Shown: piece by piece, positions 26,165 through 35,730 of the stretch
How the letters are laid out: the number at the start of each line of letters is the position of its first letter
Position numbering within the stretch: position 1 is the first letter of the stretch
Assembly (NCBI GenBank): GCA_013359135.1
Contig: JABWCN010000007.1
Coordinates: 17,111 to 81,110 of the forward strand
Source of the DNA: Pseudobdellovibrionaceae bacterium
GTDB taxonomy: Bacteria > Bdellovibrionota > Bdellovibrionia > Bdellovibrionales > Bdellovibrionaceae
Reading direction: 5' to 3'
DNA: 64,000 nucleotides
Notes under the pieces: generated by a model
Told to the model about the DNA's origin: nothing
The model's input: only the letters and a program-made list of their open reading frames with translations
Databases searched by the model: none
Translations under genes and position numbers: made by a program

Positions 26165-26711
26165 ACTTTTTTGGATCTATAGTGATTAAAACTAAATCGC
26201 TGGTATGTGTTTTAAGTTTCAGATTTATTTTTTGTGGAGTATCACTTTTTAAAGTATCACCTTCGTTGAGAGTGTTCATATTCGCCTCTATAGATCCTTG
26301 GCATACAAACAAAAAGCTTAGCTGGGATTTAATTTCAATAGTAAAGTTATTATTTTTTAAGTTTAGATTTACTATTTCCATTTTAGCTTTAACTTTTTTT
26401 GGATTATAAATTAGCCCAAGATCTACGATTTCGGCACTTAAATTTTTACAAGTAATTTTTTCTTCTCCATTGAATTCGTAGGTTAAACCATAAGTCAATT
26501 TGTATTCATTCAAAAGAAGTCCTGAACCCTTCCAAATTGTGAGCCATCTTTTGTATCCTGGATACTCTGAAAAAAGGCTAGGGCCAGTTATTGTTGCAGC
26601 ACTCAAGCGCCAACTAAAGAGTTCGTTAGAGTCAGTAGCAATAAGCTCTGTAATGCCTAGATTATTTTTCCATGGTAAAATTTGATATTCTGCTCGTGTA
26701 AAAACTTTCAT
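26151..26711 (-). CDS. HutD/Ves-family protein
   Basis: A 186-residue cytoplasmic cupin-like protein. The N-terminus YQILPWKNNLGITELIA matches the HutD/Ves signature (Y..MPWKNGGG.T.E), and SWRLSAATITGPSLFSEYPG with KGSGLLLNE are the next conserved blocks. In other bacteria HutD sits in histidine utilisation operons and Ves responds to cold; the biochemical role is not settled. No hut genes are near. Length is normal. The upstream ribosome site is weak. It is divergent from the HESCH-motif gene. Confidence 0.78.
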   Translation of the reverse strand: MKVFTRAEYQILPWKNNLGITELIATDSNELFSWRLSAATITGPSLFSEYPGYKRWLTIWKGSGLLLNEYKLTYGLTYEFNGEEKITCKNLSAEIVDLGLIYNPKKVKAKMEIVNLNLKNNNFTIEIKSQLSFLFVCQGSIEANMNTLNEGDTLKSDTPQKINLKLKTHTSDLVLITIDPKKSKKL

Positions 26712-26797
26712 ATCTTTATTTCAGTATAAAAAAAAAGATTTGTCTAAGTTTTTACGCTTGCGAATCTTTGAAAGTTGGTGTTTCAATCGAGTATTAT

Positions 26798-27715
26798 ATG
26801 AAAATAAAGAAAATGCTTGAGTTACATCAACAAAACACAGTGCCGATGGCTTTAGTGACTAATTTTGGAGATGGATTTTTGCTACAAAAAAATCAGTTGT
26901 ATCGTATCATAAGAAGTTTAGCTCTGAGAGAAGGATTTGCTTACACTACAGAGTTTAATTTGGCCTATTTAACTTTGCCTTTAAGTCAATTAGACCTATT
27001 TTTAGACACTAAAAAAATACCTTATTTTGATAATGTAAGTATTCTTTGGGAAGTAGAAAAAAAAATTCCTAATACTACAGTTTGGGATGAAATCGTTGAT
27101 AATTTAAAGACAAATCATGTTTTTCATGAATCATGTCATGCGGTCGCAAGAAGTTTATCAAAAAAATATTTTTACGCAGAAATTTCTGAAGAAAAAAAAC
27201 TGTTACAGATAATGATAGAAGAGTCGTTTGCTAATAGCTGTGAATTATTGGCTATAATAGATGTAGATGATGAAGCTCATCGATTATTTTATGAAATGAA
27301 TTCCTATATTTTTATGTGCGATGACAGAAGTAATCTAAAGAATTTAATTCAAAACTTTGGAAGAGAATTTGTTTTTTATTTTGTAGTGATATGTTATTTG
27401 CATTCTAACTTTATGTACACTCAATTTGAGGATAGAAACATAGAAAGAATACTTAAATTCCTATCATTCTCATCTGCTGAGTATGAGGTTTTTAAAAAAG
27501 ATCAAAAAAAAATTAAATCTCTTAGAAGCGTTGCTAAACTTACTTTAGCTCTAAATCCAAGATTTAGAATGGTGACGAGTGTTTTCTACTTAAGACTTTG
27601 TGGTTTTAAATATCAACCAAATGAACTTAAAAAAATTGATTTCATGACTCAATTAGAAACTGACATAAGATTTAAACAATTTCTTAGTCAATTGGCAAAA
27701 GAAATCAAAATTTAA
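26798..27715 (+). CDS. Putative zincin-like protein with HESCH motif
   Basis: About 305 residues without a signal peptide. The motif VFHESCHAVAR (near residue 110) fits the HExxH zinc-binding helix and MIEESFANSCE about 35 residues later could supply the third, glutamate ligand, as in gluzincins. That would make it a metallopeptidase, but the family is not recognised and the rest is helical with hydrophobic segments (FVFYFVVICYLHSNF) that could be membrane-associated. The start is uncertain: ATG at 26798 or an upstream TTG at 26768, neither with a good ribosome site. It converges with the small Cys-rich secreted gene, overlapping it by 11 bases. Confidence 0.6.
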   Translation: MKIKKMLELHQQNTVPMALVTNFGDGFLLQKNQLYRIIRSLALREGFAYTTEFNLAYLTLPLSQLDLFLDTKKIPYFDNVSILWEVEKKIPNTTVWDEIVDNLKTNHVFHESCHAVARSLSKKYFYAEISEEKKLLQIMIEESFANSCELLAIIDVDDEAHRLFYEMNSYIFMCDDRSNLKNLIQNFGREFVFYFVVICYLHSNFMYTQFEDRNIERILKFLSFSSAEYEVFKKDQKKIKSLRSVAKLTLALNPRFRMVTSVFYLRLCGFKYQPNELKKIDFMTQLETDIRFKQFLSQLAKEIKI

Positions 27716-28085
27716 ATTTTATTTTAGTGTAACTGGAATTATCTGTAGTTGCAAAAAAAACATAAAAATATTGATTTTTTAATCCAGAAATACGATTTGA
27801 ATCTATTTTTATTTTTTTACTTTCATTTATATTTCGGATCACTTCCTGAGTCCATACAGAGGGATAAAAAGTAGAGGCGGTGTACATGTTTATTTTTGTA
27901 CATTTAGAATTTGCAAATTCAGCAAAACAACTACTCATTTCAGTTGAAATATCGCTTTGTTCACAGACTAAGCGTGCTTTTCCATTGCAATAGGGTAAAT
28001 TAACCCAACCTGAGTTAACATTCACATCAATCGTTTTAGCGTAAGAGGATAGACCAATAAGTAAAAACATTAAAATTTTTTTCAT
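27705..28085 (-). CDS. Small secreted four-cysteine protein (paralog of 38663-39043)
   Basis: A 126-residue exported protein (signal MKKILMFLLIGLSSYA) with four cysteines in LPYCNGKARLVC and SSCFAEFANSKC. It is a clear paralog of the protein at 38663-39043: same length, same four cysteines, and shared blocks YYP/FYP, T-EV, the ISGL/INKL turn and a C-terminal beta strand ending in F-F/Y. The cysteines probably form two disulfides in the periplasm or outside the cell. The fold looks all-beta. No known family. AAGGAG before the ATG supports the start; it lies 21 bases downstream of the PhoD gene. Confidence 0.8.
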   Translation of the reverse strand: MKKILMFLLIGLSSYAKTIDVNVNSGWVNLPYCNGKARLVCEQSDISTEMSSCFAEFANSKCTKINMYTASTFYPSVWTQEVIRNINESKKIKIDSNRISGLKNQYFYVFFATTDNSSYTKIKFKF

Positions 28086-28106
28086 ATTACTCCTTTTGTA
28101 GTATGG

Positions 28107-29411
28107 TTATTTTTTGATGTTATAGGAGCTTGAGTTGTAAGTTTGATTTCTTCCACAAATATCAATTTTAAGATTTAATTGAGCTTGATTGACATGTGCC
28201 GTAACAATAAAGTAATTATTTTCTCTATAGGAAATAACTCTTCGTGGATTATTTCTTAGATCATCGGCTTTAGTACTATGAATAGCACTTGATGTTAATT
28301 CTAGACTTTGGAACCCAAGGAGTTTTTTCTCTATCGAACTAATTTCACTATAATGTAGATCTCCTGATATGAAAATGGATACTGAATTTAAATTTCTTGC
28401 AACATCAAGAAGTTGAGTTAGTTCTGTAGAAGCCTCACGTTCGACTGATTCGTAGTGGTGATAAGCGCCAAAAAACTGTGATCCATTTACAAACCAAACG
28501 GGATCATTGCTTTTTGGATCAAGTTTGCTAATAAACCAAGATATTTGATCTTGTCCCCAAACTTTGGAGGTTGATAGAGATTCATTTTGACGAAAATAGC
28601 GTGAGTCAAAAAAGACAAACCTCTGATTTGCTAGCCTAACATAAAAACAGTTTCCTGGGCCATTTTCTAAGTAGGTACTATCATTGTTTCCAAAAAAGGC
28701 CTTGAATATTTCAAGTGATTTTTGCTTGTGTTCAAATGAACTATTTCCGTTGTCGACTCCATAATCATGGTCATCCCAGATAGCTAATATTGGAATTAAA
28801 TTTTCTACTTGATAAATATCAAGTGTCATCCTCGTTTCAACATGTCTTTCCCATATTGATTCTGGAGTAGTTGAAATCTCTTCATCATCGATGTATGCAT
28901 TATCCCCAAGAAAGAAAAGAATATCTGATTTTTTCTCAATCACTGATTTCCACATTGGTGCATGAATTGGAGACCTATCATCCATGCATGACATCAGACC
29001 AATTTTTAAAGAGTTAGATAATGTATTTAGTGTTTTAAAAAAACGTAGGTCAATCAGTTGATTGTTTTTGTCAAAAACTTCAAGTTTGTAAGAGGAATTA
29101 TTTTCTAAATTAGAGATAAAAATTTTTTCAATTTTATATTTTGAGTTAGGAAAACAAAAGTTATTGATATGAAATTGGGGTTGCTGTGAAACCTTATCAA
29201 TTGCGGTGATATTGTAGCTCAAATTTTCGATTTGTGAAACTAATAGAGTAATTTGAGTAGAGTTATCATCAGTATAACCTTGCATGATCGGAATACGACG
29301 GCCCTGTGGTATCCAAGGAGTTATAGGAAAAGAGTTTGATTTTGACTTTGAGGTTAAAAGAAGAGAGTATAATAACAAGTTCATTCTCTTAAGAAATATT
29401 CTCCGATTCAT
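28107..29411 (-). CDS. PhoD-like metallophosphatase, Tat-exported
   Basis: A phosphodiesterase/alkaline phosphatase of the PhoD group. The start is set at 29411 because GGAG lies four bases upstream and the new N-terminus MNRRIFLKRM is a twin-arginine signal (RRxFLK); an upstream ATG at 29444 would bury it. The 434-residue protein has an N-terminal Ig-like segment and then the metal-binding motifs FLGDNAYIDD, AIWDDHDYG, FFDSRYF and FISGDLHYSE. PhoD enzymes release phosphate from phosphodiesters such as teichoic acids and phospholipids outside the cytoplasm, which fits scavenging. It is followed closely by the small Cys-rich gene on the same strand. Confidence 0.87.
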   Translation of the reverse strand: MNRRIFLKRMNLLLYSLLLTSKSKSNSFPITPWIPQGRRIPIMQGYTDDNSTQITLLVSQIENLSYNITAIDKVSQQPQFHINNFCFPNSKYKIEKIFISNLENNSSYKLEVFDKNNQLIDLRFFKTLNTLSNSLKIGLMSCMDDRSPIHAPMWKSVIEKKSDILFFLGDNAYIDDEEISTTPESIWERHVETRMTLDIYQVENLIPILAIWDDHDYGVDNGNSSFEHKQKSLEIFKAFFGNNDSTYLENGPGNCFYVRLANQRFVFFDSRYFRQNESLSTSKVWGQDQISWFISKLDPKSNDPVWFVNGSQFFGAYHHYESVEREASTELTQLLDVARNLNSVSIFISGDLHYSEISSIEKKLLGFQSLELTSSAIHSTKADDLRNNPRRVISYRENNYFIVTAHVNQAQLNLKIDICGRNQTYNSSSYNIKK

Positions 29412-29855
29412 AAAACTCCATAAGTTAGGATCTATTGATGTCATTTCAGATGTCAGGGTATATTTCCCTTGATTGAAATAAATCCAGATTTATATCTACA
29501 ATGATCAGCAGTATTTATTCCATGCTATATTCAGTTTAAGTTTGAATAGATCATAAAGAACTGTCAAAGTGATTTCACCTTGAGCCGCTAGTGGTCACTG
29601 TCTAAAAGTTAGATAGCGCGAATATTTTCGATTTTAGATTCGTATTTTTTACCGTTTGTCAGTTTAGTGCTGCAGAGTTTTTGTTGTTTTAACCTTTCAA
29701 GAGTTAGAAAAAAAATGAATCAATATATTTGAAACAAACAGCAGCATCTTTCCAGCAAATTTTGTCATTTTTAGATATTTTTTTGTTTTCAAGATGAATA
29801 TAGATCTCATTAATTGGTATAGCTATTGCTATAATCTTCGGATTATGGAGTTGCA
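29412..29855. other. 444-base intergenic region with hairpins
   Basis: Between divergent PhoD and deaminase genes. It contains an eight-pair hairpin CTGTCTAA/TTAGATAG (29598-29616) next to a GC-richer stretch and CGAATATTTTCG (29620-29631). The rest is AT-rich. No coding region is seen. Confidence 0.45.
29827..29835 (+). promoter_or_regulatory. Extended -10 promoter of the deaminase operon
   Basis: TGCTATAAT (29827-29835) is an exact extended -10 element, 20 bases before the ATG at 29856. The -35 region is poor, as expected for this promoter class. Confidence 0.55.
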
Positions 29856-31079
29856 ATGGTATTCCAATCAGGTAAATTTCTTATATTTATAATTATAACA
29901 TTTTTACTTTGTTTACCAATGCATTCAAAATCCGATCAAATCTACTGTAAACAGTTTTACAATCTAAAAATTGAAGAAAAATCAAAAGCAACGGAGATAT
30001 CAAAAAAAACTCGTAAGTCATTCAATGATTCCATAGAAAATCAAGTATACAAACTAGCACTTCAATTAATAAAATATTATAAAAATACTGGAAATGGTAA
30101 AATCCCTGTTCAATTGACAGCTAAAGAAGCCACTGAACTTAAAAACCGATTTGCTAAGAACGAAACAAATGATTTATTTTATTTTGCTCTTATTGGTCTA
30201 GCCCGTGAATTTTCAATTAACTATTCAGACAAAGTTGGAGCGGTTGCAATTACGAGTACAGGTAATATATATTTTGGATTCAACATAGAATTTCCAGGAC
30301 TTGATGTTTCAAGTTTTATTCATGCAGAGCAGGCTGCAGTTGCAAATGCCCGTATTCCTAGAGCTGATCGTGCTATGGAAAAACAAATTGATTTTCTTTA
30401 TGTTTCAGCAGCTCCTTGTGGATCTTGTCGGCAAATGTTGCTTAATGCAAATGGAAATGTAAACAAAATCAATATTAGATTTCCTTATAATGGACAAATC
30501 ATAGATGAAAAATTGCCACATTTAATTAAACTTCCATTCGGTGATTTAGATCTGAATCTTTTTGATATTCGTGATGTCAGCTTTTCGGGGATCAAAAAAA
30601 GAAAGGTTCTACAAGACGGATTTCTTTCAAAACGTTTGAGCGATGTATCGGCTCCAACCCCTATTCAGGAAGCTGCGATTCGTGCTGCGCTACAAGGTTA
30701 TACAAACAAGGATATAGAATCCTATCGTGGGACGGCTGTTGAATTAATTTCCGAAACAGGTAGGTCGGAAATCTTTGCTGGAAGTTATATTGAAAGTACC
30801 GGCGCAAACCATTCTATCCGCCCTATCACTCAAATACTTGTTGGATTGTTAGATGCGGGTTATAATTTCAGAGAGACATCCCCAGTGATGAACGGACATG
30901 GCGAGCGTATCGTTGATGCTCGTGCTGTTATGGTTCAAGGAGACGACTATCCATTTTCAAGTCTAAGCGAAACCGTCTTATTCGTTAAAAAAATAGCTGG
31001 TTCCTTCACTAACCGTGTTGAGCTTCTTACCTACGAAAGATATAGCATAAAATCCTCAGGCAACAAGGATAAGGACTAA
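29856..31079 (+). CDS. Exported cytidine deaminase, E. coli-type, with C-x3-Y motif
   Basis: A 407-residue protein with a signal peptide followed by QIYCKQFYNL, so Cys31 and Tyr35 form the C-x-x-x-Y pattern. Residues about 105-230 are a cytidine deaminase domain with FIHAEQ (zinc His and catalytic Glu, 155-160) and PCGSC (187-191). A second region (268-390) resembles the inactive C-terminal half of dimeric E. coli-type Cdd, so both halves of the classic enzyme are present. It deaminates cytidine or deoxycytidine to uridine forms in known relatives, which are cytosolic; the exported form here is unusual. GGAG lies five bases before the ATG. Its stop overlaps the next start (TAATG), so the two are coupled. 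Confidence 0.85.
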   Translation: MVFQSGKFLIFIIITFLLCLPMHSKSDQIYCKQFYNLKIEEKSKATEISKKTRKSFNDSIENQVYKLALQLIKYYKNTGNGKIPVQLTAKEATELKNRFAKNETNDLFYFALIGLAREFSINYSDKVGAVAITSTGNIYFGFNIEFPGLDVSSFIHAEQAAVANARIPRADRAMEKQIDFLYVSAAPCGSCRQMLLNANGNVNKINIRFPYNGQIIDEKLPHLIKLPFGDLDLNLFDIRDVSFSGIKKRKVLQDGFLSKRLSDVSAPTPIQEAAIRAALQGYTNKDIESYRGTAVELISETGRSEIFAGSYIESTGANHSIRPITQILVGLLDAGYNFRETSPVMNGHGERIVDARAVMVQGDDYPFSSLSETVLFVKKIAGSFTNRVELLTYERYSIKSSGNKDKD

Positions 31080-32431
31080 TGAAAACTTTAATTTTTTCTT
31101 TATTTGTCTTTATATCTATCACTTTTCAGGTGTCTGCAAAAGAACCTCCGTCTTTAGAAGATATCAAAGAACTAGCACAATACAATATCCGTCGAATTCC
31201 AGAATTGCAGAATTTATGGAAATGGATGGATTCAGAAAGTCGGTCTGATATATTTTGGACAGGTAGTTCCGCACGAGGTTTTTGGAGCTGGCATTACAAG
31301 AAGTTACAAACACAAACGATTGAAGAACTTCGGCATATGCCAGCACCTGGATTGAAAGAGTTTTTGCCTCGCGGTGGTTACGATATCGACTTAGTTGGTC
31401 CCATTGCAGACAAGGATAAAATTTTAAGTCTACTACCTAAGGGTTTTGAAATGGATATAATTGACCAGGACACCTATCAAAAGTTGGTCGAACTTGGCGG
31501 GCCAACGATAGGAAAAATTATTTTGAATCCAATTAAAATTGTTGATCCTTTACAAGGTTTAGAACATTACCACAAAGGACAATTAGTTTTTAAGTCTGTT
31601 CCAGAAAAAAATTTCCGAACTCACCCCATAGTAAAATCTGATGACTACAGTAAAACAGAAATGGCTTTACGCTTTATTCGTCTTTCTTATGATCTACCAG
31701 AACTGCAAGTTACATTAGAAAGCGTAGATCAAATCAAAGATGTTGAGGTATACGAGAAGAACTGGAAATGGACTGAAAAGAGGAGAGATCATGTTGCAAT
31801 TATCTTGGAAAAAATTCTTATAGCTAATAAGGGAGATGTCGCAGAGCTTATTACAAGGCTTGTTCATTATAACCTTTTATCTACACTCGCGACAGCCCGA
31901 ATTGGTATTCCAACAGAGGAACAGTCTTTATCTTCCTATCTATTAAACAAGAGTCTATCTTTGGAAAACTTCTCATTGCATGAACTGCGTGATGCCGAAG
32001 AGATTGTTGGTTTAAGGAACAAAAAAACGCATCTTGAGTTTTTAAAACTAGTTACTCCACGTATTAAAAATTTTTCGGATCTTTTAACTGTTTCGCGAAT
32101 ATATTCAAATTCACCAGTTGAATTTACATATGCAACAAATGATTGGATATTAGAGAATATAGCTATAGTTAAGCAACTAAATCCAAATGCAGGACAAATC
32201 CTAGATTTATTCAGAGAGGCAAAGATTTCTGCACGAGCCCAAATCACAATAGCTAGAGAGCTTGAGGTGAGTCTTCCAAAGTTTCGTCAGTTATCTTCTT
32301 TACTGCTCGCAAGTCTTCGAGCAGGTCCTCAGGCAATTAAGTCTCAAATTTCTGCCTACCGAAACAGAAGTGAAAGAGAAGCAAACAACGGCAGTAATAG
32401 CTGTTTAATTCTTTATTTAGGAAAACTATAG
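31079..32431 (+). CDS. Exported nucleotidyltransferase-like protein with C-terminal C-x3-Y motif
   Basis: A 450-residue exported protein (signal ending VSAKE). Residues 55-110 read WTGSSARGFW and later GGYDIDLVGP, which fits the Gly-Ser plus Asp-x-Asp catalytic pattern of polymerase-beta-type nucleotidyltransferases (CCA-adding enzymes, MNT/HEPN toxins, poly(A) polymerases). A helical C-terminal half follows, as in CCA-adding enzymes. The protein ends SNSCLILYLGKL, giving the C-x-x-x-Y motif with the only cysteine of the chain. It is translated from the stop of the deaminase gene and AAGGA lies upstream. Substrate is unknown: nucleotide transfer to RNA, protein or a small molecule are all possible. 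Function is inferred from the motif only. Confidence 0.7.
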   Translation: MKTLIFSLFVFISITFQVSAKEPPSLEDIKELAQYNIRRIPELQNLWKWMDSESRSDIFWTGSSARGFWSWHYKKLQTQTIEELRHMPAPGLKEFLPRGGYDIDLVGPIADKDKILSLLPKGFEMDIIDQDTYQKLVELGGPTIGKIILNPIKIVDPLQGLEHYHKGQLVFKSVPEKNFRTHPIVKSDDYSKTEMALRFIRLSYDLPELQVTLESVDQIKDVEVYEKNWKWTEKRRDHVAIILEKILIANKGDVAELITRLVHYNLLSTLATARIGIPTEEQSLSSYLLNKSLSLENFSLHELRDAEEIVGLRNKKTHLEFLKLVTPRIKNFSDLLTVSRIYSNSPVEFTYATNDWILENIAIVKQLNPNAGQILDLFREAKISARAQITIARELEVSLPKFRQLSSLLLASLRAGPQAIKSQISAYRNRSEREANNGSNSCLILYLGKL

Positions 32432-32766
32432 AAGTTTTTCAACGAATCTTTGTTAAAGCGTCTTTTAAGTATACATCTGAACGCCTATTTTGACTTTTTC
32501 GATTCCATGAATTAGCGAACTAAGGAACTTATACTATCTTACATATAGTCAGAGATTTAAACTGGTTGTAGAATATTTTTTCATTTATATATTTAGGTTC
32601 TTAAAAATTATTCATAAAAACATATAATTATGAAAGTGTTTCTATAATTATATCCTACTTGGAAGAGTTTAAACCGTCTCATTTTGGAACAAGATTAAAT
32701 AGTTATTACTGGCACTGAGTGTGCACTCTATTATAACAAGACATAAACAAAGTTGAAGGAGTCTGT
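32432..32766. other. 335-base AT-rich intergenic region
   Basis: AT-rich with no gene and no terminator visible after the nucleotidyltransferase gene. The last 60 bases hold a candidate promoter. Confidence 0.5.
32706..32734 (+). promoter_or_regulatory. Candidate promoter with overlapping inverted repeat
   Basis: TTACTG (32706-32711) and TATTAT (32729-32734) with a 17-base spacer. The spacer carries GAGTG-TG-CACTC (32717-32728), a small inverted repeat placed where a repressor could bind. Confidence 0.35.
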
Positions 32767-35730
32767 TTGATTTATCTTAGAACAGTTTATAGATTAATTT
32801 GTAATGAATTATCGAGGAAGTCTAAGGATATTCTTAGTAAATTTGTTCTAATACTAGTTATGCTTAGTTATAACTTAGCTCATGGTTATGACTTTCGTAA
32901 TTCTTCATACAAGACTCAGTATTTGGTTCATTTAAGGCAAAATTTTCCTGAAATTTATAGAGATTTTATAACAAGATATGATGCTTTTGATTTTTTAGAA
33001 ACAGCACAAGAGGCGATTGATGCTGTTGGGTTTAAGAATTCTTCCATAGAGAGTTATTCATGGAATGTTTCCATGTCGTCAGATAATGAGTTTCAGAAGA
33101 AGTATATAGTTGATAAAATCAAAGAAGATATTTTAAAAACTATAGCTATAATAGACCAAAAAGAAAACGTGATAGACGTTCTACTAAGACACATGTCTAG
33201 CTCTTTACTCTATGATGCTATTACGGCAGGGTTATCTCATACTGATACCTCATTAGGTTTAAAAGAAATTTTACGTTCTAATTCGGATAACCTTTTACAG
33301 GATTTAGCAAAAAAAATAGAGTCCTTAGATGTGGTTAATGGAATAAACCCGAAACTATTAGGTCTTAATAAGAGTGAAGTATCAGGTAAGGAGATTTTAG
33401 ATCTTTTTAAAGAGTCAATTGAAAGTCGTAAATTAGTTGCTAGGATTTTTTGGGCGATACTTGTTAGCTCTTCTGAGAAACCATTAAAATCTAACGTGAC
33501 ATTTGCAGAGCTTACTTCAAGAATAATTTTGCAAACAGATAATGAAATAATTGATAAACTTAATTCAAAATTTGAATTAGAAAGGTTCAGCTTTTTAGCT
33601 GAAGCAAAAATTAATAACGCGACAATAAATAAAATTTTTAAAAGTTCAAAAGATGAACTAAGAAAAGTTTCAAATCAAACTAAACAGGTAGAAGTTAATA
33701 AATTCTTAATTAAGCTTGAAAGATCTCATCCGTACGACGCTTTTCCAAGAGGATCTGTAGGTGACTGTTCGACATCGAATTGTTTTGCTATACCTCTAGT
33801 CCCAGAGGAAGAATTTTTTTGGATTCGTAGACCTGATGGGAGTGTTAAGGGCTATTTTCAATTTACTAGAGTTCTAGTGAATGGAAAAAAGGCTCTTTAT
33901 TTAAACACCATTTCAGGAGCTGGTATTTCAAAGGAAGATACCAGAGCTATTTTTCATACAATAGCATCATCTTTAAAACAATTAAAAGTAGAAAAGATTG
34001 TAATTCCAACTTTTGATAAAATACCAGCAATAATCAATTTTCCAGAAGTGGAATTTGTTTTTCAAGAACTAGCTCATAAAGGAAAATTAGTACAAGTTAA
34101 TTATCTTGATGAGGAAAGTAGGCTTAGATTGTTGCCATTTTCTGCAGATTCAGTGGATCTTCCAGAAAAAAACAAGCAGGCAATAGAGATTGAACCTGCG
34201 ACACTCATTTTACCAAAATTCAAAATTGCAAATCAACATTTAAGATTGAATCCTGAATTCCCATTTCCGAAAGCTAGCTTAAATGAAATTATTATGGTGG
34301 CTCTTGAACTGCGAAATCGAGAGAATAACAACCATGGAATCAGTGACATTCTTAAAGCTAACAATATTGATCCAATTGTTTTTGAAAAACTTTGGAGAAT
34401 TGTATCAAATCAAGATAAAAAAGCCATTAAAGACTTTCACAAAGCAACAAAAGACATCTTAAATAGCCTCAGATTAGATTACAGGTGGGATGACTTTATA
34501 CAATCTCCTTTATTTTTTAGAGGGCATATGCTTGCACCTGATGCTTTGATAGGTAGTAACAAAGATTTAGCTTTAAGTTATATCCAAGTTTTAATCAGAG
34601 CTTATTCTGATATTCCATTAGTTTATGAGACGCTAACACCATTTTATAGGGAACTTTCTGAGAGTGTTGAATTTATTGATTTGGTGAAGAATCTATTCAA
34701 GAAAAACTTAAAAGAATTTGATAGAGTATTAGATTACTATGAGTTGGAACACAAGTCAGCGTATAGAACGCTAGCTTTCTTATTTCAATCAGGATTACCG
34801 ACTGAAAAGTTCCAGAACGAAATTGATGTTTTGTCGAAACAATGGGAACTAGAGGTAAAAGATGAGGAAAGAAAAAATGGAGTTTTTGTTAGAAGGATAA
34901 CTTTGCTTGGAGTTATTAGCAATTTTCATCCAAAATACTTTGATGAACTAATTGAATTTTTAGAGCAAATAACTTCTAAGAAAAGTAAATTCAGTAATGA
35001 TGATATTCGTACTGTAGCAAGTTATATTTCAGGTGCTACGACTAACGATAAATTGAATAAAGAACAAACAGTTAGGATGGAAAAGTTTTTAACTTCTACT
35101 GAATTTGGGATGTCTTTTCTGCCACATCTTGGTCTATTTCCAATAGAAAAAATAAATGTTCCTAAATTAGTGGATGCTCTTTTCAAACATGAAAAATATG
35201 AGTGGGCGGCACAATTAATTCATAAAGGAACTTGGATGATGAGAAAACAATCTCCGTTTTGGATTAAGAAAATTTGGCAAAATCGTGACAAGTTAAGTCC
35301 AGAACTTATACTTACAGGATTTCAAATAAATCCAAACTTATTGAAAGTACCTGGAATTGATAAATTCATTGATGATTTGATGCCGAAAGTTAGGGGTAAT
35401 TCTCAAAATGAAATGGCTTTGGCTAAGATCATTTTAAGTAGACCTGAAAGAATGAGCTTAAAAAGATTGGAATGGCTAGTGATCTCAACAAATCCTGATA
35501 TCAAAGAACGAGTAGCTGAATATAGAAATAGTACAAAAAATAAACAGACAGTACAGTTATTTTATGAAGGAAAACGCTTTTTACTAAAAGTCACACCACA
35601 GTGGATGAAGAATATGTGGAAATTTATTGTTAATTCAAGCTTAGAGCAAGATAGAAGTAGTATAGAGAATGATTCTAGAACAGTTAAAAACAGAAAGAGT
35701 TTTGAATGTTTACAATACTATTCACATTAA
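32767..35730 (+). CDS. Large exported helical-repeat protein with GNAT-like segment and C-terminal C-x3-Y
   Basis: A 987-residue protein starting at a TTG with GAAGGAG five bases upstream. A 28-residue basic leader precedes the hydrophobic signal segment (FVLILVMLSYNLAHG), so the signal peptide is unusually long. The N-terminal third is helical. Near residues 330-450 a segment beginning GDCSTSNCFAIPL, with YFQFTRVLVNGKKALYL and KQLKVEKIVIPTF, resembles a GNAT-type acyltransferase fold; this is tentative. The C-terminal half is long alpha-helical repeats, HEAT-like in appearance. The end reads FECLQYYSH, the C-x-x-x-Y motif. It overlaps the next gene by 25 bases, so 32767, 35706 and 37183 form an operon. 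Confidence 0.65.
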   Translation: MIYLRTVYRLICNELSRKSKDILSKFVLILVMLSYNLAHGYDFRNSSYKTQYLVHLRQNFPEIYRDFITRYDAFDFLETAQEAIDAVGFKNSSIESYSWNVSMSSDNEFQKKYIVDKIKEDILKTIAIIDQKENVIDVLLRHMSSSLLYDAITAGLSHTDTSLGLKEILRSNSDNLLQDLAKKIESLDVVNGINPKLLGLNKSEVSGKEILDLFKESIESRKLVARIFWAILVSSSEKPLKSNVTFAELTSRIILQTDNEIIDKLNSKFELERFSFLAEAKINNATINKIFKSSKDELRKVSNQTKQVEVNKFLIKLERSHPYDAFPRGSVGDCSTSNCFAIPLVPEEEFFWIRRPDGSVKGYFQFTRVLVNGKKALYLNTISGAGISKEDTRAIFHTIASSLKQLKVEKIVIPTFDKIPAIINFPEVEFVFQELAHKGKLVQVNYLDEESRLRLLPFSADSVDLPEKNKQAIEIEPATLILPKFKIANQHLRLNPEFPFPKASLNEIIMVALELRNRENNNHGISDILKANNIDPIVFEKLWRIVSNQDKKAIKDFHKATKDILNSLRLDYRWDDFIQSPLFFRGHMLAPDALIGSNKDLALSYIQVLIRAYSDIPLVYETLTPFYRELSESVEFIDLVKNLFKKNLKEFDRVLDYYELEHKSAYRTLAFLFQSGLPTEKFQNEIDVLSKQWELEVKDEERKNGVFVRRITLLGVISNFHPKYFDELIEFLEQITSKKSKFSNDDIRTVASYISGATTNDKLNKEQTVRMEKFLTSTEFGMSFLPHLGLFPIEKINVPKLVDALFKHEKYEWAAQLIHKGTWMMRKQSPFWIKKIWQNRDKLSPELILTGFQINPNLLKVPGIDKFIDDLMPKVRGNSQNEMALAKIILSRPERMSLKRLEWLVISTNPDIKERVAEYRNSTKNKQTVQLFYEGKRFLLKVTPQWMKNMWKFIVNSSLEQDRSSIENDSRTVKNRKSFECLQYYSH

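Noticed and set aside
29856..31079. Cytidine deaminase as a DNA base editor toxin of the DYW or SCP1201 type
   Set aside because: The two-domain layout and motifs fit ordinary E. coli-type cytidine deaminase better; only its export is unusual.
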